From contig CAWHEB010000005.1 of NCBI GenBank assembly GCA_963828285.1, positions 62,001 to 126,000 of the forward strand: a stretch of 64,000 nt of DNA, written 5' to 3'. The translations under genes were made by a program, and so were the position numbers. This document shows, piece after piece, positions 28,101 through 35,867 of the stretch. This stretch comes from DAIOEK01 sp963828285 (lineage in GTDB: Bacteria; Chloroflexota; Anaerolineae; Anaerolineales; Anaerolineaceae). The notes beneath the pieces are model-generated. The model saw only the letters and a program-made list of their open reading frames with translations, was not told the origin of the DNA and did no database searches. Position 1 is the first letter of the stretch, and the number at the start of each line of letters is the position of its first letter.

Positions 28101-28970
28101 ATGAACAAGTACGAGAATGCTACAATCCTTTCAGTTCTAGCCCACCCGGATGATGAAACCTTCGGTATGGGAGGTACGCTGGCTTTTTATGCTCAGAATG
28201 GCGCCAATGTTCATTTGGTATGTGCAACAAGGGGTGAGGTGGGTGAAATGCCTCCGGAGATGATGCTGGGACATTCTACGATCGCCGAAATCAGGGAGAG
28301 CGAACTATGCTGTGCCGCAGGAATGCTCAAACTGAAAGGGGTTCACTTTTTAGATTATCGCGATTCCGGGATGACAGGAAGTATAGAGAATCAACATCCG
28401 AATGCGCTCGTCTCACAACCTGTAGAGGAAGTAGCGGCAAAAGTGGTTAGTTTTATCAGATCGCTCCGTCCCCAGGTTGTACTTACTTTCGATCCCATTG
28501 GAGGCTATCGCCATCCTGATCATATTGCCATTCATAATGCCACAGTTCTGGCTTTTAAATTGGCCGGTGATGCGGATTATATTGATCCCGATAAGCTACC
28601 GCCTTTCCAACCTGAAAGGTTATTTTTTCATACAATCTCCCGCGAATTCATAAAAATTGCTATACTGATGATAAGAATTGCAGGGAAGGACCCAAGCAAG
28701 TTCGGAAAAAATAAGGATATTGATCTGCTGTCCTTAGCCACGGACTCTTACCCTGTACACGCAAGAATCAATTACACCTCTGTAGCCAAATTACGTGACC
28801 AGGCATCAGCCTGCCATGCAAGCCAGGGAGGAAAGCAACTAACAGGAGGATTTCAAGGGTTGCTCCAGAAGATCTTTCAGAAGTATGAGACATTTATGCA
28901 GGCATATCCAGACAATATCCCGGAAAAACCCATAAATGACTTGTTTGAAGGTGTAAGATATAACAATTGA
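28101..28970 (+). CDS. PIG-L family deacetylase
   Basis: A 289-residue zinc-dependent LmbE/PIG-L-type N-acetylglucosamine deacetylase. The metal and catalytic motif is LAHPDDETFGMGG (about 12-24), followed by CATRGEVGE, RESELCCAAGMLKL, FLDYRDSGM, and the second metal ligand region FDPIGGYRHPDHIAIHNATV. Family members deacetylate sugars in mycothiol, bacillithiol or lipid precursors. The sulfur-carrier genes just upstream make a thiol-related role attractive, but this is inference only. Confidence 0.9.
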   Translation: MNKYENATILSVLAHPDDETFGMGGTLAFYAQNGANVHLVCATRGEVGEMPPEMMLGHSTIAEIRESELCCAAGMLKLKGVHFLDYRDSGMTGSIENQHPNALVSQPVEEVAAKVVSFIRSLRPQVVLTFDPIGGYRHPDHIAIHNATVLAFKLAGDADYIDPDKLPPFQPERLFFHTISREFIKIAILMIRIAGKDPSKFGKNKDIDLLSLATDSYPVHARINYTSVAKLRDQASACHASQGGKQLTGGFQGLLQKIFQKYETFMQAYPDNIPEKPINDLFEGVRYNN

Positions 28971-29026
28971 GTTGTTGTCTTTAAGTAAAAGTTGATTAGA
29001 TCAGCATTACAGCATGAGGAGGAGAT

Positions 29027-29653
29027 ATGGCTGTTAAATCATTCCAACTTGTAGTCAGATCCGGTCCTACACCCGGAAAGGTTTATCCGATCATGAAGAA
29101 TGAGGTCATCATCGGAAGGGATCCCAACGCGGACATTCTGATCAATGACGCCGAAGTATCACGTCATCACGCTGCGATAAAACTGATGAATGAAGGTTAT
29201 GTGATCGAAGATCTCGGTTCCACAAATGGGACTGTGATCAATGGACAGCGATTAACAGCACCACACATTCTACTGGTTAACGAGATCGTTAATCTGGGAG
29301 AGCATATCTCGCTCGTTTGGCAGCCACAACCGATCATGGACCCCGATGCGACTGTAGCAATGGCACGGATGAACTTTGACCAGAATTCCGGTATTCCGCC
29401 TGTCCAGATGCCTCTAAAGAGCAGCCAACCTGTATCTCCCCCTCCGTATGTACCAAATATTAGACCCGATCAGCAAAGAATGCAGGGAACTGAAACTGGT
29501 CCCAGGAAAAAATTACCCTCTTGGGCAATCATTGCAATCATAGCAATTGTGGTAATAGCCTGCATTTGTGTGATTTCTCTATGGGTTATTGATGCGAACA
29601 ATATGTGGTGCGACTTGTTCACATTTCTGCCCGGTTGTCCACTTCCGCAATAA
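29027..29653 (+). CDS. FHA-domain membrane protein
   Basis: A 208-residue protein. The forkhead-associated phosphothreonine-binding domain spans about 5-100 (VIIGRDPNADILINDAEVSRHHAAI, DLGSTNGTVINGQ), then a Pro-rich linker, then one C-terminal membrane helix (IIAIIAIVVIACICVISLWV, about 172-191) with a short Cys-containing end. It probably docks phosphorylated partners at the membrane. A good AGGAGGAGAT ribosome site precedes the ATG. The AI-2E gene starts two bases after its stop. Confidence 0.9.
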   Translation: MAVKSFQLVVRSGPTPGKVYPIMKNEVIIGRDPNADILINDAEVSRHHAAIKLMNEGYVIEDLGSTNGTVINGQRLTAPHILLVNEIVNLGEHISLVWQPQPIMDPDATVAMARMNFDQNSGIPPVQMPLKSSQPVSPPPYVPNIRPDQQRMQGTETGPRKKLPSWAIIAIIAIVVIACICVISLWVIDANNMWCDLFTFLPGCPLPQ

Positions 29654-29655
29654 CC

Positions 29656-30879
29656 ATGGTTGAACAAAGCGAAAAATCATCCAATTCACCGAGATGGAGT
29701 TCCGGTCTTAAACTGGTCGTTGCATTAACGATAGCAGCGATATTTGTCGCATTGTTGATGCGATTTAGAAATATCGTTGGACCTCTGCTTATCACTTTTG
29801 TTCTGGCATATCTGATATATCCACTCGCTGGAATTTTGGTCAATAAATTAAAACTTAAATGGCCATTTGCGGTTACGTTGCTTTATCTGTTGATCGTTAT
29901 CCTGTTGCTTGGATTGTTGACCTGGGGCAGCCTGGCCTTGATCGTTCAAATCCAGAGTTTTATTGAGTTCCTTCAAAAATCAATTGCAGACCTGCCTCAA
30001 TACCTGGCTGATCTACCGAAACAAATTATCATTGGTGGATACCCCATCGATCTATCGGGATACGATCTGAATAAATTACTTGATCCGATCTTGAATGGCG
30101 TTCAGCCCTTACTAGGTCAGGTTGGAAGTCTGGTTTCTGCAGTTGCTGGAGGGGCAGCGGAAGGTATTGGCTGGATCGCCTTCATCCTTCTTGTGTCTTA
30201 TTTCATCCTGCTTGAATTGCGCGGCTCATCCGAACGCATCTTCACAATAGAAATTCCGGGATTCACCGAGGATTTCAGACAGATGGGGCGGGAACTCGGA
30301 AAGCTGTGGAACGCTTTCCTCCGTGGACAATTTGTAGTCATTTTAATCAATACTATCCTTTATACAGTCCTACTAACCGCGCTTGGTGTACGTTTTGCTT
30401 TTGGTCTGGCATTATTAGCCGGGTTGGCGAGGTTTTTACCTTATATTGGACCAGCAATCGCATGGACAACGCTCGGATTGGTTTGTTATTTCCAGGGAGG
30501 TAACTATTTTGGATTAATGCCATTTAGTTATGCAATCCTAACTGTGGCAATCGCATGGTTTGCAGATCTGATTATGGATAATTTTGTATCCACCAGGATC
30601 CTGGCAAAAACCCTTAAGATACATCCCGCGGCAGTTCTGGTCATGGCATTAATAGGCGCAAACTTGATCGGTTTGGTGGGAGTGATCCTTGCTTCGCCTG
30701 TTACTGCATCTCTGAAATTATTTGGGAGATATGTCACCCGAAAAATGTTTGATCAAGACCCATGGGAAGGACTGGAAGAGGAAGAAAAGCCAATCCCACC
30801 ACCGGTGTGGTTGGCGAATATCCAAAAACAATGGTCTCTTTTCATCAACCGAATTCGCGCCTGGTTTCGAGCAAAATAA
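29656..30879 (+). CDS. AI-2E family transporter (PerM/YtrI-type membrane protein)
   Basis: 407 residues from ATG 29656, two bases after the FHA gene stop (the in-frame TTG 29605 would overlap that gene by 49 bases). About eight membrane helices and the characteristic central region (LPQYLADLPKQIIIGG, then GRELGKLWNAFLRGQFVVIL and GLLARFLPYIGP-like GLARFLPYIGP) identify the AI-2E/PerM superfamily. Members export autoinducer-2 or act as Na+/H+ antiporters; the substrate here is unknown. It has a charged C-terminal tail. Confidence 0.88.
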   Translation: MVEQSEKSSNSPRWSSGLKLVVALTIAAIFVALLMRFRNIVGPLLITFVLAYLIYPLAGILVNKLKLKWPFAVTLLYLLIVILLLGLLTWGSLALIVQIQSFIEFLQKSIADLPQYLADLPKQIIIGGYPIDLSGYDLNKLLDPILNGVQPLLGQVGSLVSAVAGGAAEGIGWIAFILLVSYFILLELRGSSERIFTIEIPGFTEDFRQMGRELGKLWNAFLRGQFVVILINTILYTVLLTALGVRFAFGLALLAGLARFLPYIGPAIAWTTLGLVCYFQGGNYFGLMPFSYAILTVAIAWFADLIMDNFVSTRILAKTLKIHPAAVLVMALIGANLIGLVGVILASPVTASLKLFGRYVTRKMFDQDPWEGLEEEEKPIPPPVWLANIQKQWSLFINRIRAWFRAK

Positions 30880-30943
30880 ATCAAGTTAAGTCACGGATAA
30901 AAATTCTGATACACTATAATCATCAAAAATTTTGGAGGTTGAA

Positions 30944-31141
30944 ATGGCGGATTTGGAATCACCCAAAACAAATACAGTTGTTGAAACAGATCAATACATC
31001 ATTTGGAAATCAGATGAACCAGATGGCGAGACAGTCTTTCATGTAGAGGTCAATAACGTCACCGTTCACTTTTTCAAAGAAGAATGGGAAGAATTCCTGG
31101 AACTTATGCGAATGATGTTGAAGACTGTAGATAAGAAATAG
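30944..31141 (+). CDS. Small acidic protein, unknown function
   Basis: 65 residues from ATG 30944, preceded by a strong GGAGG at 30933-30937. It is soluble and acidic, with a beta-rich start (YIIWKSDEPDGETVFHVEVNNVTVHFF) and a helical end (EEWEEFLELMRMMLKTVDKK). No family is recognised. It lies 64 bases after the AI-2E gene and before a terminator. Confidence 0.65.
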   Translation: MADLESPKTNTVVETDQYIIWKSDEPDGETVFHVEVNNVTVHFFKEEWEEFLELMRMMLKTVDKK

Positions 31142-31167
31142 TCAGTCTGAATTCGGATGCATTAGCG

Positions 31168-31207
31168 GGCAGATATACCTCATACCAAAGGTCTATCTGC
31201 CTGTTTG
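31168..31207 (+). terminator. Hairpin terminator after the small acidic protein gene
   Basis: The outer stem GGCAGATA/TATCTGCC and the inner stem ACCT/AGGT give an imperfect hairpin, followed by TGTTTGC. The U-tract is short. Confidence 0.5.
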
Positions 31208-31242
31208 CATAGGTAATGCAATTCAATAGATATCAAGAAATA

Positions 31243-32202
31243 TTATACGAGATGACGACTGGGCGTTAGTACAATTTCCATCCAGTGCAAGGTAGTATGG
31301 TCAAGAAATCCAAAAGATGTGAAAATTTCCACTGCTTTATCTGCCGGGTAATTGATTGATTGGGGTCGGGATCTGTGATGTGAGGTGATGACGACTGGTA
31401 GCAAGGATCGGAGCGCTTCAAGCTCGTCTTCCGGTTTACAGCCTACCCAGACATTATCTGTCCAAGTTCGGGCAGCCTCCCAACCAAGACAGCCAATGAT
31501 CTTATTCTCTTTCTTTACAACCCAACATTGCGTTTTACTTCCGCTTATTATTCGACCAACCGCACTCAATAAACCAGGTTTGAAATAATTTAAATCAACA
31601 GGCAAATTCCAGATTACATCCTGGGGATAAACGATAGCGAATTGTTTTGACATTTCTGTCCAATCCGCTGATGATGGATGAGTAACAGGATAAGGGAGTG
31701 GAAAGATTGTGCGATCAACTACCTGACCATGCCAGGTAGTTCTGGTGGAACGAATATTAAATCCCAACTTCTCATATAAATTGCACGCAGGTGGATTATC
31801 ACGGCGAACCTGCAGCCAGGCAGAACTGACCTTGATTTCCCGGAGATAACCAAGTGCGGTTTTGGTCAATAATTCCCCAATTCCTTTGCGGCGAAATTCA
31901 GGCAGGACTGCAACGTTAGCGATGAGGAAAACGCGCATAAATTGTTTTTGAAGAGGGATTAACGTGAGATTCCCAATGATCTTCCCATTTTCTTCCCAAA
32001 CAAATCCACCAAGCGGAGTATTAAGAGAATCTGCATAAGAGGTCAACCATTCCAGCCGCCGGGCATCGATTGCAGATTTCCGCATTTGACGAAGATATGA
32101 GTATCCATCTTCGTCCATGGTGTCAATGAAACACTTTTCGATCAGATCAGCAATATTGTCCAGATCCTTACGGACATCGATAGGGCGAATATGGTTATCC
32201 AA
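31243..32202 (-). CDS. Tandem GNAT-fold N-acetyltransferase
   Basis: A 319-residue protein with two GNAT-like halves. The N-terminal half is complete: FVWEENGKIIGNLTLIPLQ, then the acetyl-CoA loop PEFRRKGIGELLTKTALGYL (about 116-135) and QVRRDNPPACNLYEKLGFNI. The C-terminal half (about 200-319) is diverged, with WVVKKENKIIGCLGWEAA and a terminal YPADKAVEIFTSFGFLDHTTL, and may be non-catalytic. The substrate is unknown. It is divergent from clpC. Confidence 0.85.
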   Translation of the reverse strand: MDNHIRPIDVRKDLDNIADLIEKCFIDTMDEDGYSYLRQMRKSAIDARRLEWLTSYADSLNTPLGGFVWEENGKIIGNLTLIPLQKQFMRVFLIANVAVLPEFRRKGIGELLTKTALGYLREIKVSSAWLQVRRDNPPACNLYEKLGFNIRSTRTTWHGQVVDRTIFPLPYPVTHPSSADWTEMSKQFAIVYPQDVIWNLPVDLNYFKPGLLSAVGRIISGSKTQCWVVKKENKIIGCLGWEAARTWTDNVWVGCKPEDELEALRSLLPVVITSHHRSRPQSINYPADKAVEIFTSFGFLDHTTLHWMEIVLTPSRHLV

Positions 32203-32424
32203 ATTTGGATAATCGTATTTTTGGAGAGCTATACGTTCCTGGTAGGAAGTAAAGTTACTCGTAGGTGGATTCCTTCAAATGAGATGAAATTCAACTTAGC
32301 TTATAAGACCTTATTATATAACCGCACATAAAATTTAACACAAACATAAACAAAATTGCGTCAATCCATTATCTGGATAAAATAATCATATGGATTGTTA
32401 ATAACCATCTGATAATATCCTTAT
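32203..32424. other. AT-rich divergent intergenic region before clpC
   Basis: About 220 AT-rich bases between the minus-strand acetyltransferase gene and clpC. I see no small gene or structured RNA in it. The only clear element is the inverted repeat at its right edge, listed separately. Confidence 0.4.
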
Positions 32425-32425
32425 A

Positions 32426-32448
32426 TGGCTGGTGCTATAATCCAGCCA
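32426..32448 (+). promoter_or_regulatory. Inverted repeat around the -10 box of clpC
   Basis: TGGCTGG and CCAGCCA form a perfect 7-bp inverted repeat separated by nine bases that include TATAAT (32436-32441). It lies 25 bases before the clpC ATG. The geometry (arms with a 9-base spacer) suits a repressor operator, although the arms do not match CIRCE, CtsR or HAIR sites. Confidence 0.45.
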
Positions 32449-32472
32449 ATTGCTATATTGGAGAAAACTCAT

Positions 32473-34956
32473 ATGATGCGATTTGATCGTTTTACAGAGA
32501 GAGCACAGGAAGCTGCACAAAGAGCTGCCGAGATCATTCAACGATATGGTCACAACCAGATCGATACGGAACATATTCTATTAGCTTTGATCGAACAGCC
32601 TCAGGGTGTAGTCTCACAAATTTTAGATTTCTTGAAAGTGGATACCTCCGATCTTTCTGAAAGATTGGACTTTGTTCTAAAAACGACTCCGAAAGCGAAC
32701 ATTTTTGGCAGCGGAGCTGGTCAAATATTCATAACACCGAGGGTAAAGAGGATCATTGACCTGGCGAATGAAGAAGCGAATAAGCTCAAGGATGAATATA
32801 TTTCAACTGAACATCTATTTTTAGCTATCCTGGCTGAAAAGAATACATCAGCAGCCAGAATACTTGAAGGCGCAGGTTTAACCAGAGACCGTGTTTCTGA
32901 AGCCATTCTGCAGATCCGCGGAGGCCAACGGGTTACCGATCCGCAGGCTGAAACCCGTTACAGGACGTTAGAAAAATATTCCCGAGATCTGACCACCATG
33001 GCTCGGGAAGGCAAGCTCGATCCAGTCATTGGCAGGGATCTGGAAATTCGACGTGTTATGCAGATTCTTTCCCGACGAACCAAAAACAACCCGGTACTCA
33101 TTGGAGAAGCAGGTGTTGGAAAAACCGCAATCGTCGAAGGATTAGCTCAAAAGATCGCGGCGAATGATGTACCCGAAATATTGATGGGAAAGAAAGTCAT
33201 CTCGCTGGATTTAGGCGCGATGATCGCGGGATCTAGATTCCGTGGAGAGTTTGAAGAGAGATTAAAAGCTTGCATCGAGGAAATTCAGCGTTCAGATGGA
33301 GAGATCATCCTCTTTATCGATGAACTGCACACCGTTGTGGGTGCTGGCGCTGCTCAGGGAGCCATGGATGCCAGCAATATGCTCAAACCAGCATTGGCAC
33401 GGGGAGAACTTCAATGTGTTGGTGCAACCACACTGGATGAGTATCACAAGCACATTGAAAAAGATGCAGCTTTGGAACGGCGGTTTGCTCCAGTTTTCGT
33501 TGATGAACCGAAACCTGAGGACACCATCAAGATGTTGATGGGTTTAAGAGACCGTTATGAAGCCCATCACAAGGTCCGCTTTTCAGATGATGCACTGATT
33601 GCTGCTGTAAAACTTTCCACCCGATACGTTACGGATCGTCATCTGCCAGATAAAGCGATCGACCTCATGGATGAGGCAGCCGCCAAATTACGAGTCGCAT
33701 TGTATTCCATGCCACCAGAACTAAAGCAAATGAAGACAGAGATTGATCGATTGACTGCAGAAGAAGAGCAAGCCGGTCAGGAACGCGATTACGAACGCGC
33801 TGCCCGTAAGAAAGCAGAAAAACTCAGGATCACTGAAGACTACTCCCGTGAACGGGATAAATGGGAATCGGAACATATGCTCGATGAGGTGGTAGATGTG
33901 GATGATATCGCAGAGGTGATCCATCAATGGACCGGCATACCATTAACACAGATGCTCGAAACTGAAGCCGAAAAACTGCTTCACATGGAAGAAAGGTTGA
34001 GCGATAGGATCGTCGGGCAGGAAGAAGCCGTTCATGCAATTTCAGACGCGATCAGACGTTCAAGATCAGGTTTGTCTGACCCACGGCGGCCTATCGGTTC
34101 ATTTATTTTCATCGGACCATCGGGTGTTGGAAAAACAGAGTTGGCAAAGGCATTAGCCTGGTTTATGTTCGATGATGAAGATGCCCTGGTACGGATCGAT
34201 ATGAGCGAGTACCGAGAACAACATACTGTCTCGAGGCTTTTTGGTGCGCCTCCAGGATATGTGGGTTATGAAGAAGGTGGACAGCTCACTGAAGCAGTCC
34301 GGAGACGACCGTATCGGGTGATCTTGTTTGATGAGATCGAAAAAGCACATCCCGAAGTATGGAACGCACTTTTACAAATTCTGGATGATGGACGGTTAAC
34401 CGATGGACAGGGTCGGACTGTTGACTTCCGCAACACTGTTTTAGTGATGACGAGTAATCTGGGAACAGAATTTGTGCGCAAGGGAGGAACGCTCGGCTTT
34501 GTTGCGATGACAGACAATGAAGAAGAGCGTGAAGCTCACAGCAAAATCGATAAAGCGCTGAAATCCACATTCCGGCCTGAATTCTTGAACCGGGTTGATG
34601 AGATCATCATGTTCTCGCCATTAACCTCGGAAGAGATGCAGAAGATAGTTGAACTTCAGATGAACGAAGTCCATTCCAGACTGAAAGAACATGGTGTAGA
34701 AGTCCAACTTACTAATGAGGGAAGAAACTGGCTTGCCAAGATTGGATATGATGAGAACTTTGGCGCACGCCCACTCAAGCGAGCTATCCAAAAACATGTC
34801 GAAAGTCCGCTATCCGTTAAACTGCTTGGTGGAGAATTTAAAGATGGTGAAACGGTCTTTGTCGATGTGAATGAAGATAAAACAGATTTAACCTTCCGGG
34901 CTGGACCTAAGACAAAAAACAAGGCTGAAAAATCAGCAGAAGTATCAGCAGAATAA
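32473..34956 (+). CDS. clpC: ATP-dependent Clp protease ATP-binding subunit ClpC
   Basis: 827 residues from ATG 32473 (second ATG at 32476), behind GGAGAAAACTCAT. ClpC is an AAA+ unfoldase that feeds proteins to ClpP and acts with adaptors in stress proteolysis. The N-terminus MMRFDRFTERAQEAAQRA opens two Clp_N repeats. Walker A1 is GEAGVGKT (about 212), and the middle UVR-like domain is TAEEEQAGQERDYERAARKK (about 425-445). Walker A2 is GPSGVGKT (about 547), followed by LLFDEIEKAHPEV-type FDEIEKAHPEVWNALLQ and a D2-small C-terminal domain. The M-domain and UVR region indicate ClpC rather than ClpB or ClpA. No mcsA/mcsB/ctsR neighbours are present. Confidence 0.95.
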   Translation: MMRFDRFTERAQEAAQRAAEIIQRYGHNQIDTEHILLALIEQPQGVVSQILDFLKVDTSDLSERLDFVLKTTPKANIFGSGAGQIFITPRVKRIIDLANEEANKLKDEYISTEHLFLAILAEKNTSAARILEGAGLTRDRVSEAILQIRGGQRVTDPQAETRYRTLEKYSRDLTTMAREGKLDPVIGRDLEIRRVMQILSRRTKNNPVLIGEAGVGKTAIVEGLAQKIAANDVPEILMGKKVISLDLGAMIAGSRFRGEFEERLKACIEEIQRSDGEIILFIDELHTVVGAGAAQGAMDASNMLKPALARGELQCVGATTLDEYHKHIEKDAALERRFAPVFVDEPKPEDTIKMLMGLRDRYEAHHKVRFSDDALIAAVKLSTRYVTDRHLPDKAIDLMDEAAAKLRVALYSMPPELKQMKTEIDRLTAEEEQAGQERDYERAARKKAEKLRITEDYSRERDKWESEHMLDEVVDVDDIAEVIHQWTGIPLTQMLETEAEKLLHMEERLSDRIVGQEEAVHAISDAIRRSRSGLSDPRRPIGSFIFIGPSGVGKTELAKALAWFMFDDEDALVRIDMSEYREQHTVSRLFGAPPGYVGYEEGGQLTEAVRRRPYRVILFDEIEKAHPEVWNALLQILDDGRLTDGQGRTVDFRNTVLVMTSNLGTEFVRKGGTLGFVAMTDNEEEREAHSKIDKALKSTFRPEFLNRVDEIIMFSPLTSEEMQKIVELQMNEVHSRLKEHGVEVQLTNEGRNWLAKIGYDENFGARPLKRAIQKHVESPLSVKLLGGEFKDGETVFVDVNEDKTDLTFRAGPKTKNKAEKSAEVSAE

Positions 34957-34960
34957 TCAA

Positions 34961-34996
34961 CAACTCCCTACAAAAATTCTTGTAGGGAGTTGTTTT
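34961..34996 (+). terminator. Rho-independent terminator after clpC
   Basis: A perfect 13-bp stem CAACTCCCTACAA/TTGTAGGGAGTTG with a 6-base loop and TTTT. Confidence 0.9.
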
Positions 34997-35017
34997 GGTA
35001 CCGATAATTTCATTCGG

Positions 35018-35479
35018 TTACGGCTCAAGGGGATATCCCGCATCCATCCAGGAGGCATACCCCCCGAGGATCGGTTCTACATTTTTGAATCCACGTTGTA
35101 ATAGGACGAACGCCGCACGGGCGCTGGAATGTTCAGCCTGTCAGGTACAGTAGGTGATGATCCATTGATCTGGGTTGAGATCCACATTGCCGGATTCAAT
35201 ATCAGCTAAAGGGATGTTTACCGCACCAGGTATATGAGATGCGGCGAAAGAGCTGGGATCGCGAACATCTACAAACAATGCTGTGCCTTGATCATAAGCG
35301 GCTTTTGCGTCATTAAGACTGATGCGACGTACAGCAGCCTCGTTGGCAGGAACTTTGGATGTGTTAACTACATTCGTTGTGGTTAACGAATATATCGCAA
35401 CAACGATTATTAACAATCCAATAAAAACAAGAATTCCAATTCCAAATTTTCTATCGATCATTGATTTCTTTTTTGACAT
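35018..35479 (-). CDS. Membrane-anchored rhodanese-like protein, probable selenoprotein (in-frame TGA as Sec113)
   Basis: 153 residues from ATG 35479, six bases after a GGAGGAGGG ribosome site, to TAA at 35018-35020, reading through TGA at 35141-35143. One N-terminal membrane helix (about 12-31) anchors a rhodanese domain (about 50-153): ALFVDVRDPSSFAASHIPGA, then WIITYCT-TGA-QAEHSSARAAF, then LLQRGFKNVEPILGGYASWM and DAGYPLEP. Homologous rhodaneses typically read YCTC or YCSC at this point, so TGA occupies the place of the second active-loop Cys. The 40 codons after it match the family with no other disruption. A hairpin at 35109-35125 is placed as a bacterial SECIS would be. An alternative is a single TGC/TGT-to-TGA mutation or a sequence error. 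Selenocysteine machinery is not in this window. Confidence 0.75.
35109..35125 (-). promoter_or_regulatory. Candidate bacterial SECIS hairpin
   Basis: On the minus strand, AGCGCC and GGCGTT form a 6-bp stem (one G-U) around the 5-base loop CGTGC. The stem begins 15 bases after the TGA and the loop centre is about 24 bases after it, within the range usual for bacterial SECIS elements. The second loop base is G, also expected. Confidence 0.5.
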
Positions 35480-35831
35480 AAGACTCCCTCCTCCATAGCT
35501 AAACATACCAAAATGACCAGTAATTATCAAATTATTGGAAAAGGTTATTTCGGTAAAATTCAATTATCATTGATTTCCGTCCATCTGATATCTCCTTATC
35601 AGATATTATCAGATGCGGATCAGATAGATAATTGAAATCTTATAAGCGAGAATTCAGCATTAATAGTTTCTAGTCGTACACGGGTTAACAACTTCGACTC
35701 ATCTAAACTTGAGGAAACTGTTCTAGATATATAAGATTTCCGCAAAATCAACATACAAGAACGAATCGGTAAACCAACCTAACGTATCTGATCAGCAATC
35801 ATTAGGAGGTTTAATGTAAATGATGTAAATG
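35480..35831. other. Intergenic region without a recognised gene
   Basis: About 350 AT-rich bases between the starts and ends of two minus-strand genes. It contains repeated ATCAGAT/ATCTGAT words near 35585-35625 (TCTGATATCTCCTTATCAGA-type inverted pairs). At 35803-35818, plus strand, a strong AGGAGG is followed by ATG-TAA, that is, a start codon directly followed by a stop. No coding sequence or known RNA is seen. Confidence 0.4.
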
Positions 35832-35863
35832 AAAAAGATCCCGAATTTATTCGGGATCTTTTT
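35832..35863 (-). terminator. Rho-independent terminator of the secreted Thr/Pro-rich protein gene
   Basis: A stem AAAAAGATCCCGAA/TTCGGGATCTTTTT with a 4-base loop, directly after the minus-strand stop at 35868. It is symmetrical enough to work in both directions. Confidence 0.8.
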
Positions 35864-35867
35864 ATGA

